A stretch of 64,000 nt of DNA from Ramlibacter sp. (GCA_030695945.1 JAUYOG010000021.1:1-64000), one strand, 5' to 3'. Positions 42,832 to 51,757 are shown, counted from the first letter of the stretch. The notes: generated by a model not told the origin, from the sequence alone. A program made the numbers and translations.

Positions 42832-43500
42832 GTGAACCTACCGAACCTCATTCAGACCGTCCTGATCTACGCGCTGCCGGTGCTCTTCGCGATCACCATC
42901 CACGAGGCGGCGCATGGCTACGTGGCGCGCTACCTCGGCGACAACACCGCCTATGTCATGGGCCGCGTGACGCTGAACCCGCTCAAGCACATCGACCCGG
43001 TGGGCACCATCCTGATGCCGCTGATGCTGTACTTCGCGACTTCAGGGGCGTTCCTGTTCGGCTATGCCAAGCCGGTGCCCGTGAATTTCGGCCACCTGCG
43101 CCGGCCCAAGCGCGACATGATCTGGGTCGCGCTCGCGGGGCCGGCCTCGAACTTCATCCAGGCCATCCTGTGGGCCATCGCCTTCATCGTGCTGGTGGGT
43201 GCGGACGTCAACGAGCGCTTCTTCCTCGAGATGTGCAAAGCCGGCGTCCTCGTCAACCTCGTCATGTGGGCGTTCAACCTGTTCCCCCTGCCGCCGCTGG
43301 ACGGCGGCCGCATCCTGGTGGGCCTGCTGCCGCACCGCCAGGCCTACGCCGTGAGCCGAATCGAGCCCTGGGGCTTCTTCATCGTGCTCGGCCTGGTGCT
43401 GCTCGGCGTGGTTGGCACGTACTGGCTGCGCCCGCTCATCGCCGTGGGGTACACCTCGATCGACTTCCTGCTGACGCCCCTTTCCGCCCTCTTTCGCTGA
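42832..43500 (+). CDS. Site-2 protease family membrane peptidase (M50)
   Basis: A 222-residue membrane protein with the zinc motif HEAAH in the second helix region (ITIHEAAHGYVAR) and the third ligand motif LPPLDGGRIL. About six transmembrane segments are seen. These proteases cut within membranes; the target is unknown. The start is GTG at 42832. trpS follows after 9 bp, a pairing common in Burkholderiales. Confidence 0.9.
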   Translation: MNLPNLIQTVLIYALPVLFAITIHEAAHGYVARYLGDNTAYVMGRVTLNPLKHIDPVGTILMPLMLYFATSGAFLFGYAKPVPVNFGHLRRPKRDMIWVALAGPASNFIQAILWAIAFIVLVGADVNERFFLEMCKAGVLVNLVMWAFNLFPLPPLDGGRILVGLLPHRQAYAVSRIEPWGFFIVLGLVLLGVVGTYWLRPLIAVGYTSIDFLLTPLSALFR

Positions 43501-43509
43501 CCCAACGCC

Positions 43510-44805
43510 ATGAGCCCGACCCGTCCCGTCCGCTTCCTCACCGGCATCACCACCACCGGCACGCCGCACCTGGGCAACTACGTCGGCGCGCTGCGCCCCG
43601 CCGTCCAGGCGAGCCGGCGCCCCGGCACCGAGAACTTCTATTTCCTCGCCGACTACCACGCGCTGATCAAGTGCGACGAGCCGGCGCGCATGCAGCGCTC
43701 CACGCTGGAGATCGCGGCCTGCTGGCTCGCGATCGGGCTGGATCCCGAATCCGTCTTCTTCTACCGCCAGTCGGACATCCCCGAGATCACGGAACTCACG
43801 TGGCTGCTCACGTGCGTCACGGGCAAGGGCGTGCTCAATCGGGCGCATGCCTACAAGGCCTCGGTGGACAAGAACGTCGCCGCCGGAGCCGATCCGGATT
43901 CGGACGTGACCGCGGGCCTGTTCATGTACCCGGTGCTGATGGCCGCCGACATCCTCATGTTCAAGGCGCACAAGATCCCGGTGGGGCGAGACCAGGTCCA
44001 GCACATCGAAATGGCGCGCGACATCGCGCAGAGCTTCAACCACCTGTACGGCGAGCACTTCGTGTTGCCGGAAGCGGCCATCGACGACACCGTGGCGCTG
44101 CTGCCCGGCACCGACGGTCGCAAGATGAGCAAGAGCTACGACAACGCGATCCCCCTGTTCGCGCCGCCGGCCGAGCTGCGCAAGCAGATCGCCGGCATCG
44201 TGACGGACTCGCGCGTGCCGGGAGAGCCCAAGGAAGTCGAAGGCTCCGCCCTGTTCCAGATTTTCGAGGCGTTCGCCTCACCCGAGGAGACGCACCAGTT
44301 GCGCCGGGCCTATGCCGACGGCATCGCCTGGAGCGACGCCAAGCAGATGCTGTTCGAGCGCATCGACGGCGAGATCGCTCCCATGCGCGAGCGCTACGAC
44401 GCGCTGGTGGGCAACCCCGCGCAGCTGGAGAAAGTGCTGCGTGGCGGCGCCGACAAGGTGCGCGCCCTGGCGACGCCCTTCATGGCCGAGCTGCGCAGCG
44501 CCGTGGGCCTGCGCAACCTGGCCGCAGGGACCGCCCCCGCGCGCAAGGCCAAGCCGGCCAAGGCAGCGCTGCCGTCGTTCAAGCAGTATCGCGAGGCCGA
44601 CGGGCTGCACTACTTCAAGCTGGTGGATTCCGGCGGCGCCTTGCTGGCGCAGAGCACCGGTTTCGGCACGCCCCAGGAAGCCGGCCGGATGGTCGCCCAG
44701 CTCAAGCAGGGCCGGCTCGACGGTGCGCAGGCCGCCTTGCAACTGGCTGACGGCGTGAGCCGGGCCGACGTCGCGGCGGCGCTGGCCACCCTGGCGCAGG
44801 GCTGA
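43510..44805 (+). CDS. trpS: Tryptophan-tRNA ligase
   Basis: A 431-residue class I synthetase with the HIGH-type TPHLGNYVG motif and KMSKS (GRKMSKSYDN). At 431 residues it is about 100 longer than E. coli TrpS; the extra part after residue 350 includes a compact C-terminal region (YREADGLHYFKLVDSGGALL, then GTPQEAGRMVAQLKQG) that is not part of the catalytic fold. This long form occurs in related betaproteobacteria. Confidence 0.95.
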   Translation: MSPTRPVRFLTGITTTGTPHLGNYVGALRPAVQASRRPGTENFYFLADYHALIKCDEPARMQRSTLEIAACWLAIGLDPESVFFYRQSDIPEITELTWLLTCVTGKGVLNRAHAYKASVDKNVAAGADPDSDVTAGLFMYPVLMAADILMFKAHKIPVGRDQVQHIEMARDIAQSFNHLYGEHFVLPEAAIDDTVALLPGTDGRKMSKSYDNAIPLFAPPAELRKQIAGIVTDSRVPGEPKEVEGSALFQIFEAFASPEETHQLRRAYADGIAWSDAKQMLFERIDGEIAPMRERYDALVGNPAQLEKVLRGGADKVRALATPFMAELRSAVGLRNLAAGTAPARKAKPAKAALPSFKQYREADGLHYFKLVDSGGALLAQSTGFGTPQEAGRMVAQLKQGRLDGAQAALQLADGVSRADVAAALATLAQG

Positions 44806-44882
44806 CAGCGGGCGGTCGGTGATGGCATGCTAATGACATCCCTCAACCCCAGCGCCCCCAATCGGAGTTATCCTTAGTTCCT

Positions 44883-45509
44883 ATGTCCGTCGATCCCACC
44901 AAACCCCCCAAGCCCATGAGCCTGTACGTCATCGACGACCATCCGTTGATGCGCGAGGCCGTCGTCATGCTGCTGCGCCGCCTGCGCCCGGGCGCGAACG
45001 TTGTCGAGCTCGACCGCATCGGCGGCGTCGAGGCCGCCGTCAAGCAGCATGGCGCCCCCGACCTGATCTGCCTGGACCTGAAGCTGCCCGACACCACCGG
45101 CACTTCCGGCATCCATGAGCTGAAGAACCGCTTTCCCGAAACCCCTCTGGCCGTGCTGTCGGCGTCGCCCGCGGCGGACGCCGAGGAAGGCTGCATCGAG
45201 GCCGGCGCCGACATCTACATCGAGAAGTCCTCGGGCGCGCAGGAGATCGGCAACGCGTTGCGTGCGCTGCTCAATGCCGACGGCGGCTTCGAGGAACTCT
45301 CGCCCACCGACAGCAAGCTCTCGAAGCGCCAGAAGCAGCTGATCGTGATGCTGGACCGCGGCCTGTCCAACCGCGAGATCGCCGACGAACTCGGCATCAG
45401 CGAGCACACCGTCAAGGTGCACCTGTGGCGGCTGTTCCGGCGCCTGGGCGTCAAGAGCCGCACGCAGACCATCCACTACGCGCGCACTCACGGGATGCTG
45501 GCGAGCTGA
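44883..45509 (+). CDS. NarL/LuxR-type response regulator
   Basis: A 208-residue regulator: receiver (YVIDDHPLMRE, phospho-acceptor Asp in LICLDLKLPD, Lys in IYIEKSS) and C-terminal LuxR helix-turn-helix (LSNREIADELGISEHTVKVH). It converges on the histidine kinase gene, with which it shares 22 bp at the 3' ends; the two are probably a pair. Its targets are unknown. Confidence 0.9.
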   Translation: MSVDPTKPPKPMSLYVIDDHPLMREAVVMLLRRLRPGANVVELDRIGGVEAAVKQHGAPDLICLDLKLPDTTGTSGIHELKNRFPETPLAVLSASPAADAEEGCIEAGADIYIEKSSGAQEIGNALRALLNADGGFEELSPTDSKLSKRQKQLIVMLDRGLSNREIADELGISEHTVKVHLWRLFRRLGVKSRTQTIHYARTHGMLAS

Positions 45510-46903
45510 GTCGCGGCCGTGGCCGCGCGGTCGGCCGCGTCCTGCGCATCGGTGGGCTTGAGCATCAGCCGGAACACCGTGCCGCGCCCCGGGCGCGAAG
45601 CCAGGCTCAACGGGTGTCCCAGGATGCCCGCCAGCCTCGAGACGATGTACAGCCCCAGCCCGAAGCCATCCTCCGTGCCCGCGTGGCTGGGCACCTTGTA
45701 GAACTCCCGGAAGATCTCGCGCTGGTGCACCGGCGCGATGCCCACGCCCGTGTCCCAGATTTCGATCCGGCGGCCCGTCGCCGTGGCGCGGGACGCGACG
45801 AGCAGCCCGCCGCGCTGCGTGTATTTCACGGCGTTGGACACCAGGTTGCCGACGATGCGGCGCAGCAGGATCGGGTCGGACAGCACGGTTCCCGGCGTGA
45901 CGTGCACCCGGAACTCCAGGCCCTTGGCCTGCGCGAGCGGCCGGTACTGCAGCTCCAGGTCGTGCAGCAGCTTGCCCAGGTCGACCGGCTCGATGTTCAG
46001 CTTGATCTTGCCCGAGTCGAGGCGCACCAGGTCGAATAGCGAGTCGAACAGCGCGTTCACGGCCTTGGTCGACTCGACGATCTTCGGCGCGATCTCGTGC
46101 ACCAGCTCGGGCTCGCTGCCCAGCCAGTCGGCATACAGGCTGAGCGCGTGCACCGGCTGGCGAATGTCATGGGCGGCGCTCGCGAGGAAGCGGTTCTTGA
46201 TTTCCACCGCGTCGAGCGCGGCCTGGGTCTGGCGGGTGAGGGATTCGATGAGCTGGTTGTTGCGGTACTGCAGCTCGAAGTTCCTGCGGTGCGTCACGTG
46301 CAGGCGCAGGCCGGCCTGGCGGAGCACCTGCCAGAAGATCACCAGCAGCGTGATGACCCAGTAGTGGTAGTACGGGCCCATGAACTGGAGCTCGACCGCC
46401 ACGCGCCACGCCATCACCGCCAACGCGGTGACGGCCAGCGTGTCCAGGTAGGCTCGCAATGTCGCCAGGTGGCTCGACAGGCTGTTGATCGAGAACATCG
46501 CCAGGCCCGCCATGATCAGCCAGCAGATGAACTGGTCGGCAAGCGACGTCCGGTCGAAGTAGAGCAGCGTAGTGAGCCCCCAGACGAAAGCGCTCACCGG
46601 CCACAGCATGCGGTAGCTGCCGAAGAACTTGAGGTGCTCGGCCGCGCCCTGCGCCATGATGTCCGCCACGTACTTGCGGATGACGGCGAAACGCGCGCCC
46701 GCCACCAGCAGCGCCGCCGCCGCCCACAGCGCGAGCGCGCCGATCGTGGCGTTGTCCCAGAGCACGCCCAGGAAGATGGGGATGAGCAGCAGGCCGACCA
46801 GCTGCGTGGTGCGGGCTGTTCGCATCAGGCTGCGCACCAGCTCCGCCTCGACCCACTGGGCTTCGGCGGGCGTGGCAACCGAGGGTGCGACGTCGGGCTT
46901 CAT
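45488..46903 (-). CDS. Membrane sensor histidine kinase
   Basis: A 471-residue kinase with six hydrophobic segments in the first 190 residues and no obvious extracytoplasmic sensor, then a linker, the HisKA box (ASAAHDIRQPVHALSLYADW, His near residue 243) and a HATPase_c domain with N (IVGNLVSNAVKYT), G1 (DTGVGIAP) and G2 (GFGLGLYIV) boxes. No receiver is attached. It overlaps the convergent LuxR-type regulator, and a lone receiver gene lies 34 bp upstream on the same strand, so it could phosphorylate either. Confidence 0.9.
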   Translation of the reverse strand: MKPDVAPSVATPAEAQWVEAELVRSLMRTARTTQLVGLLLIPIFLGVLWDNATIGALALWAAAALLVAGARFAVIRKYVADIMAQGAAEHLKFFGSYRMLWPVSAFVWGLTTLLYFDRTSLADQFICWLIMAGLAMFSINSLSSHLATLRAYLDTLAVTALAVMAWRVAVELQFMGPYYHYWVITLLVIFWQVLRQAGLRLHVTHRRNFELQYRNNQLIESLTRQTQAALDAVEIKNRFLASAAHDIRQPVHALSLYADWLGSEPELVHEIAPKIVESTKAVNALFDSLFDLVRLDSGKIKLNIEPVDLGKLLHDLELQYRPLAQAKGLEFRVHVTPGTVLSDPILLRRIVGNLVSNAVKYTQRGGLLVASRATATGRRIEIWDTGVGIAPVHQREIFREFYKVPSHAGTEDGFGLGLYIVSRLAGILGHPLSLASRPGRGTVFRLMLKPTDAQDAADRAATAATQLASIP

Positions 46904-46937
46904 GGCCCGAGTCTAGGGCAGAAAAAAACCGCGGTCC

Positions 46938-47306
46938 TCAGGCGAGGGCCGAACAGTACTCGATGAAGCGCCCCATGTCGTGCGCCTTGTGGAACACGGC
47001 GTCGGCGCCGAGCGCCAGGCAGTGCTTGTGGATCGCGGGCGAGACGTAGTTGCTCAGGACCACTGCCTTGCCGCCGGCGCACCAGGCGCGGCATTTCGGC
47101 AGGACGCCCATCCCGGTGCCGGCATCCAGGATCAGATCGATCACCGCGAGGTCCCAGCCCTGCGGGTTCTCCTCGAGCCAGAGATTCGCCTCCGCCTCGG
47201 TGGTCACCGTCGTCACCGGCTTCAGGTCGCCGATGCTGCCCAGCAAGTCCGCGACGATGCCGTGGACCCGCCGGTCGTCTTCCACCAACAGCACGCGAAT
47301 AGTCAC
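46938..47306 (-). CDS. Single-domain response regulator
   Basis: A 122-residue receiver without an output domain: VLLVEDDRRVH, the phosphorylation Asp in LAVIDLILDAG, and a Lys in FHKAHD. The GTG at 47306 gives a normal receiver length; the frame extends to 47468 with no receiver homology. It is 34 bp before the kinase gene and may act as a phosphate sink or work by protein contact. Confidence 0.78.
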   Translation of the reverse strand: MTIRVLLVEDDRRVHGIVADLLGSIGDLKPVTTVTTEAEANLWLEENPQGWDLAVIDLILDAGTGMGVLPKCRAWCAGGKAVVLSNYVSPAIHKHCLALGADAVFHKAHDMGRFIEYCSALA

Positions 47307-47545
47307 ATCGATCCTGACCGCGGTCCATGACGGGCAATACAAAAGAAAACCGGCTCGCTTGGGGCGCAAGCCGGCCACCATACTTTCGATCGCGTTCCGT
47401 CGCTCGAATTCCTGTCGGATCGCAGCTGTGCATTGTTGACGGTTTGGGCCCACAGGTCTGCCAGACATGTCCTACATCCAGCGCGACATTAATGTCGTAA
47501 GTTCTGGGGTCCTGCTCGTCATCAATCGGCTGCCAGAACATCATC

Positions 47546-48592
47546 ATGTCCGTGCTGCAAAGTTGGATGGATCAGCTCCAAGACCGGGCTGTGGCACGCC
47601 TGATGCAAGGCGCAGGCCACTTGGGCTTCTTCGGTTATCGCTTTCCAGCCGACCGCTTCACCTGGACACCGGGACTGTGCCGTTTGTTCGGGCTCGAGGC
47701 CGCGCCGGGCGGCGGTATCGCGCAGTGGTACACCAGGATCCGCGAGGCCGACCGGGCCCGCATCCAGCGCGAATTGAGAACCGCTTGCGCCCTGCAGCGC
47801 CCGCATGCCACGCTGGACTTCGGCATTGCGCTTCCGGACGGGCTGGAGCGCGTCCTGTCCAGCCACGTCGCGCTGAGTTACTCCGCGGATGGGCGACCCT
47901 GGCGGATGTCGGGGGTTACTGTCGATGCGACGCACCGGCGGGCCGACGACGTCCGACGTGCCAAGGATGAGCTGCTTACCGCGCTCGGCCACCGCATGCG
48001 CACGCCCCTTGGCGCACTGTCGTCTGCCGCCGAGGTGCTGCAAGTGGTCGAACCCGGCTCGGCCGATGCAGAGGAAGCCCGGGCGGTCATCGAGCGGCAG
48101 ACCTTGCGGCTCGCCCAGATCCTCAACGAACTGTCGCCGCGCGGCGAACCCACCCCGGCAACGGATTTGCGGCCACTGGCAGCCGGCGACACGGTGCCCC
48201 CATCCCGTCCGCGCAAGGTACTGGTCGTCGAAGACAACTGCGACGCCTTGGCGTCGCTGCGGTGGAAGCTGGAGGAGGATGGCCACGAGGTCAGCACCGC
48301 GGCCGACGGCTTCGAGGGGCTGTGCCGCCTGCGGATCCTCAGGCCCGAGGTGTCGATCGTGGACATCGGCGTGCCGCGCCTGACCGGCCTGGATCTGGCG
48401 CGCCATGCGCGCGCCTCGGGTTACGCCGGCCGGATGATCGCACTGTCGGGCGTCAGCGCCGGGCACGACTTCCAGCACGCGAGGACGGCGGGCTTCGACG
48501 CCTGCCTCGTCAAACCGGTGGAACGCAGCCAGCTGCGGTCCAGCCTGGCGGCCGACCGGGCCCCGTCCGTCACGCCATGGCCCACGCACTGA
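47546..48592 (+). CDS. PAS-HisKA-receiver protein lacking an ATPase domain
   Basis: A 348-residue protein. Residues 20-130 look like a PAS sensor (GFFGYRFPADRFTWTPGLCR). A HisKA helix pair follows with LLTALGHRMRTPLGALSSA (His near 148), then a short Pro-rich linker and a C-terminal receiver (KVLVVEDNCDALASLRWKLE, Asp in SIVDIGVPRL, Lys in CLVKPVE). The HATPase_c domain that would normally sit between HisKA and receiver is absent, so it cannot autophosphorylate; it probably acts as a phosphorelay scaffold. It overlaps the NtrC-type gene by 16 bp. Confidence 0.82.
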   Translation: MSVLQSWMDQLQDRAVARLMQGAGHLGFFGYRFPADRFTWTPGLCRLFGLEAAPGGGIAQWYTRIREADRARIQRELRTACALQRPHATLDFGIALPDGLERVLSSHVALSYSADGRPWRMSGVTVDATHRRADDVRRAKDELLTALGHRMRTPLGALSSAAEVLQVVEPGSADAEEARAVIERQTLRLAQILNELSPRGEPTPATDLRPLAAGDTVPPSRPRKVLVVEDNCDALASLRWKLEEDGHEVSTAADGFEGLCRLRILRPEVSIVDIGVPRLTGLDLARHARASGYAGRMIALSGVSAGHDFQHARTAGFDACLVKPVERSQLRSSLAADRAPSVTPWPTH

Positions 48593-49923
48593 TCGTTGAA
48601 GACGACACCGACTCGGCCAGAATGATGGCCGCGCTGGTCGCCAACCAGGGCTTCTCCGCGGCGACCGCACCGACCCTGCGTGAAGCGCGGCAGCAGTTGA
48701 TGCTGCGCCCGCCCGACCTGCTCCTGCTGGACCTTCAATTGCCGGATGGCAGCGGCATGACCCTGCTGGATGAGCAGGAGCTGATCGGCGGCTCCGAGGT
48801 CGTCCTCATGACGGGCCACGCCACGCTGGACACATCGATCCAGGGTTTGCGCTACGGTGTGGCGGACTACCTGATCAAGCCCGTGAGCGCCCGCCAGCTG
48901 CAAAGCATCCTGTCACGGGTGAGCCGGGCCGATGTGCTGCGGGCGGAGTTCGACACCCTCACCGATGACCTGAAGCGCAGCGGGCGCTTCGGCCGCCTGG
49001 TCGGCAAGTCCGAATCCATGACCAAGGTGTATGAACAGATCGGGCGCGTGGCCGGCACTTCGGTGACGGTGATGGTCACCGGCGAGAGCGGCTCGGGCAA
49101 GGAAATGGCCGCGCGCACCGTGCACGACATGAGCCGCCGGCGAGCGCGCCCTTTCCTGGCGGTGAACTGCGGCGCGATCTCTCCCAACCTCATGGAAAGC
49201 GAGATCTTCGGCCACGAGAAGGGCAGCTTCACCGGCGCCGAGCGGCAGCACCAGGGCTTCTTCGAGCGCGCCCATGGCGGCACCCTGTTCCTGGACGAGA
49301 TCACCGAGATGCCCCGGGCGCTGCAGGTGAAGCTGCTGCGTGTGCTGGAAACCGGGACTTTCATGCGGGTGGGTTCGACCACGGCGCAGGAGACGGACGT
49401 GCGCGTGATCGCGGCCAGCAACCGCGACCCGCTGCGGGCGATGGCGGAAGGCGAGCTGCGGGAGGACCTTTACTACCGGCTCAACGTCTTCCCTCTGCAC
49501 CTGCCGCCGCTGCGCGAGCGCCTGCAGGACATCCCGTTGCTGGCATCGCATTTCCTGCAGGAGATCGGCCAGCGCGAAGGCGCGTTCAAGCGCCTCACCC
49601 CCGCGGCGCTGCAGGGCCTGGCGCGCTACCGCTGGCCGGGCAACGTGCGCGAACTGCGCAATGCCTTGCAGCGCGCGTACGTGATGACGCCGGGCCCGGA
49701 AATCGGCGAGCAGTGGCTGCCGCACGATGTGCCCTTGGTGCCTGCGGCGCACGCGGCGAACGGCAGCTTGCATGTTCCGGTCGGCACGCCGCTGGCGGAA
49801 GTCGAACGCCAGGTGATCCTCGCCACGCTGGAACACTATGGCCACCAGAAGGAGCGCACCGCCGCGGCGCTCGGCGTGAGCCTCAAGACGCTGTACAACC
49901 GCCTGAAGGAATACGGGCTCTGA
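48577..49923 (+). CDS. NtrC-family sigma-54-dependent response regulator
   Basis: A 448-residue activator: receiver (LIVEDDTDSARMM, Asp in LLLLDLQLPD, Lys in YLIKPVS), AAA+ domain with Walker A GESGSGKE, a GSFTGA loop (GAFTGA in most family members), Walker B GGTLFLDEI and the R-finger region, and a Fis-type helix-turn-helix at the C-terminus (RTAAALGVSLKTLYNRLKEY). It would open promoters held by sigma-54 RNA polymerase. The ATG at 48577 overlaps the upstream phosphorelay gene. A sigma-54 promoter lies 82 bp after its stop. Confidence 0.92.
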   Translation: MAHALIVEDDTDSARMMAALVANQGFSAATAPTLREARQQLMLRPPDLLLLDLQLPDGSGMTLLDEQELIGGSEVVLMTGHATLDTSIQGLRYGVADYLIKPVSARQLQSILSRVSRADVLRAEFDTLTDDLKRSGRFGRLVGKSESMTKVYEQIGRVAGTSVTVMVTGESGSGKEMAARTVHDMSRRRARPFLAVNCGAISPNLMESEIFGHEKGSFTGAERQHQGFFERAHGGTLFLDEITEMPRALQVKLLRVLETGTFMRVGSTTAQETDVRVIAASNRDPLRAMAEGELREDLYYRLNVFPLHLPPLRERLQDIPLLASHFLQEIGQREGAFKRLTPAALQGLARYRWPGNVRELRNALQRAYVMTPGPEIGEQWLPHDVPLVPAAHAANGSLHVPVGTPLAEVERQVILATLEHYGHQKERTAAALGVSLKTLYNRLKEYGL

Positions 49924-50004
49924 CTTGCCCGGCCTTGCCGCAAGATTTACCGCCGAGCAGGCTGGTGCGGTGCACCAAGCGTTGAAAAACAAGGAGATAC
50001 GGCC

Positions 50005-50019
50005 GGGCACGAAGCTTGC
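50005..50019 (+). promoter_or_regulatory. Sigma-54 (-24/-12) promoter
   Basis: GGGCACG-AAGC-TTGC matches the consensus TGGCACG-N4-TTGC at all but the first base; the GG and GC pairs are ten bases apart as required. The expected transcript starts near 50031, about 32 bases before the KGG-type gene. Confidence 0.65.
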
Positions 50020-50062
50020 CAGTGGGTTGTCCCTCCCAACCCTCTATCGAAAGGATAGAACC

Positions 50063-50284
50063 ATGTCTCTCCAGGAATTCTCCAGCCAGGGCAAGGACAC
50101 CTCCAGCACGCCGCGCCGCAGCCCCCGCGGTTTCGCCGCCATGGACCCGCAGCGCCAGCGCGAGATCGCCAGCCTGGGCGGCCGGGCGGCGCACCAGAGC
50201 GGCCACGCGCACGAGTTCACCAGCGAAGAGGCGCGGGTCGCGGGGCGCAAGCGCCACGCCCGCAGCGAAGGCGGCACCCGCTGA
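50063..50284 (+). CDS. KGG-type small stress protein
   Basis: A 73-residue hydrophilic protein. The core GFAAMDPQRQREIASLGGRA and HEFTSEEARVAGRKRHA holds two tandem copies of the KGG/GsiB-like motif (M.pe.q.eiaskGG.a). Proteins of this kind (YciG, GsiB) are induced by general stress and starvation. AAAGGA precedes the ATG. With a sigma-54 promoter upstream and an NtrC-type gene next to it, it is the likely target of that regulator. Confidence 0.78.
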   Translation: MSLQEFSSQGKDTSSTPRRSPRGFAAMDPQRQREIASLGGRAAHQSGHAHEFTSEEARVAGRKRHARSEGGTR

Positions 50285-50410
50285 CACCCTGTGCGCCGGG
50301 GGCGGGCTCGCTGTAGGAAACGGCGTGCCACCCCTGGTCCCGGGCACTGACAGGGCCCACGCGCGGCATGCCCTAGGATGGGCCCAAGTCTTCCTCAAAA
50401 GGAGCCGCCC

Positions 50411-50461
50411 ATGAATCTCGCACAGGCCGCGACGCCGGCCCCCACCAGGGAACCGCTATGA
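50411..50461 (+). CDS. Possible 16-codon leader peptide
   Basis: A frame of 16 codons (MNLAQAATPAPTREPL) has AAAAGGAG at good spacing, and its TGA overlaps the ATG at 50458 of the next gene (ATGA). It may serve to couple translation of that gene. It could be chance. Confidence 0.35.
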   Translation: MNLAQAATPAPTREPL

Positions 50462-50784
50462 ACGCGGCCCTCCTCGACGCCGATGCCGACGCGAACGCCC
50501 TGAAGCTCTCGCGGGCTTGCGCTGCCCTCTGGACGGCGACGCTGGCCCTGATGACGGCCTTCATGCAGAACCCGGCCCCGGCACACCGCCTGCTGATCGC
50601 GCGCAAGATCGCCAAGAACCTGAAGGTGCTGCACGAGCAGGATTGCTTCACGCTGGAATGCCGGATGATCTTCTCCAACCTCGCCCAGCGGTGGACGGCC
50701 AACGCTGACCTGCTGGCCCGGCAGGAGGATCAGTCTCGCGGCGGCTTCGGCCTGCTGACACCGGCCCTTGCCAAGACACGCTGA
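50458..50784 (+). CDS. Hypothetical 108-residue protein
   Basis: A mostly helical protein (LSRACAALWTATLALMTAFM, LLIARKIAKNLKVLHEQDCF) with no signal peptide and no recognised family. Its start overlaps the stop of the short leader frame. It may belong to the same stress-related block as the KGG-type gene. Confidence 0.6.
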   Translation: MNAALLDADADANALKLSRACAALWTATLALMTAFMQNPAPAHRLLIARKIAKNLKVLHEQDCFTLECRMIFSNLAQRWTANADLLARQEDQSRGGFGLLTPALAKTR

Positions 50785-50883
50785 GCTGGGCGTGCGCCGC
50801 TGCCTACATGGCACACGGCGGGTGTCCGACGCCGGCAGGCCGGGCGTTTCGCGCACACTCTCCACACCCCTTTCTCTGCACCC

Positions 50884-51381
50884 TTGTCGAACACCGCTTA
50901 CTACCTGGCCTGGCTGGCGGCGGGCCTGGCGCTCATCGCCGTCGCCAGTGCCGCGATCACGCGGCACCTGCGCCTGCGCGTGCTGCGCCGGGTGAAAGCC
51001 GCGCAGTTGCTGGAGGCGCTGGCGAGTTATACGGGGTGGATCGCGGCGCAGCGGCGCGCGGGGTTCTTCCAGGGCGAGGCGCACGAAGGCGATTCGCCGC
51101 TGCAGGTCGTGCGCACCATCCAGCGCGACTCGTTTCCCGAGCTGTCCGAAGAAGTCGCGCAGTTGCTGGAGGTGCATGCGCACCTGATCGATTTCCTGTG
51201 GACCCAGCAGATGCTGCGCCTGAAGGACGCCGAGGTCTGGTTCGACTCGGACCATGACGCGCGCTTCATGCAGCTGTGGCGCGAGCACCGCGCCGCGACA
51301 CAGGGAACGGCGGAAAAACTGAGGGCGATCGCCGGCGGCGACGAGCCGGCGATCGAAAGCAAAGCGACGTTCCCAGCCTGA
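50884..51381 (+). CDS. Hypothetical membrane-anchored protein
   Basis: 165 residues from a TTG start at 50884 (no ATG is available in frame). One N-terminal transmembrane segment (YYLAWLAAGLALIAVASAAI) is followed by a charged helical domain (LASYTGWIAAQRRAGFFQGE, FLWTQQMLRLKDAEVWFDSD). The family is unknown. Confidence 0.6.
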   Translation: MSNTAYYLAWLAAGLALIAVASAAITRHLRLRVLRRVKAAQLLEALASYTGWIAAQRRAGFFQGEAHEGDSPLQVVRTIQRDSFPELSEEVAQLLEVHAHLIDFLWTQQMLRLKDAEVWFDSDHDARFMQLWREHRAATQGTAEKLRAIAGGDEPAIESKATFPA

Positions 51382-51399
51382 CGGCTGCCGCGCTGGGCT

Positions 51400-51609
51400 T
51401 CAGGGAACGGGCTTGCCGGCGGGTGCCGCGAGCGGCCCCTCGGACCTCGGCGCTTCGCGCGCCTGCGCATCGTCGAGCCCCTCCTCGAGGGCCGGCAACT
51501 CGGGGCGCGAAATCTGCTCGTTCAATCGCGGGATGACGCTGGCCGCGCCGTGACCGGTTCGCGGCTGCGCATTGTCCCGGTCGCTCCCGGAGAGGTTGTT
51601 CACTGACAT
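51400..51609 (-). CDS. Possible small hydrophilic protein
   Basis: A 69-residue frame with an acidic, Pro- and Ala-rich composition and no known family. AGGATG lies 10-15 bp upstream of the ATG at 51609. It reads toward the preceding gene and may be real or a chance frame. Confidence 0.35.
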   Translation of the reverse strand: MSVNNLSGSDRDNAQPRTGHGAASVIPRLNEQISRPELPALEEGLDDAQAREAPRSEGPLAAPAGKPVP

Positions 51610-51711
51610 GACGTGCACATCCTACGAATGGCAACAGCCCAGCCGTAGGCAGCCGAATTCGCACGTCCCTGTCGTCCGGCTCCTACAACGCGTGTCTTTG
51701 CGCGCCCCATG

Positions 51712-51748
51712 AAAAAAGCCGGCCGCTACATTGTTCATAGCGGCCGGC
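51712..51748 (-). terminator. Terminator of tRNA-Ser
   Basis: On the minus strand, GCCGGCCGCTA and TAGCGGCCGGC pair perfectly around a 9-nt loop and are followed by TTTTTT. It lies 10 bp beyond the tRNA 3' end. Confidence 0.85.
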
Positions 51749-51757
51749 CCTCGTGGC

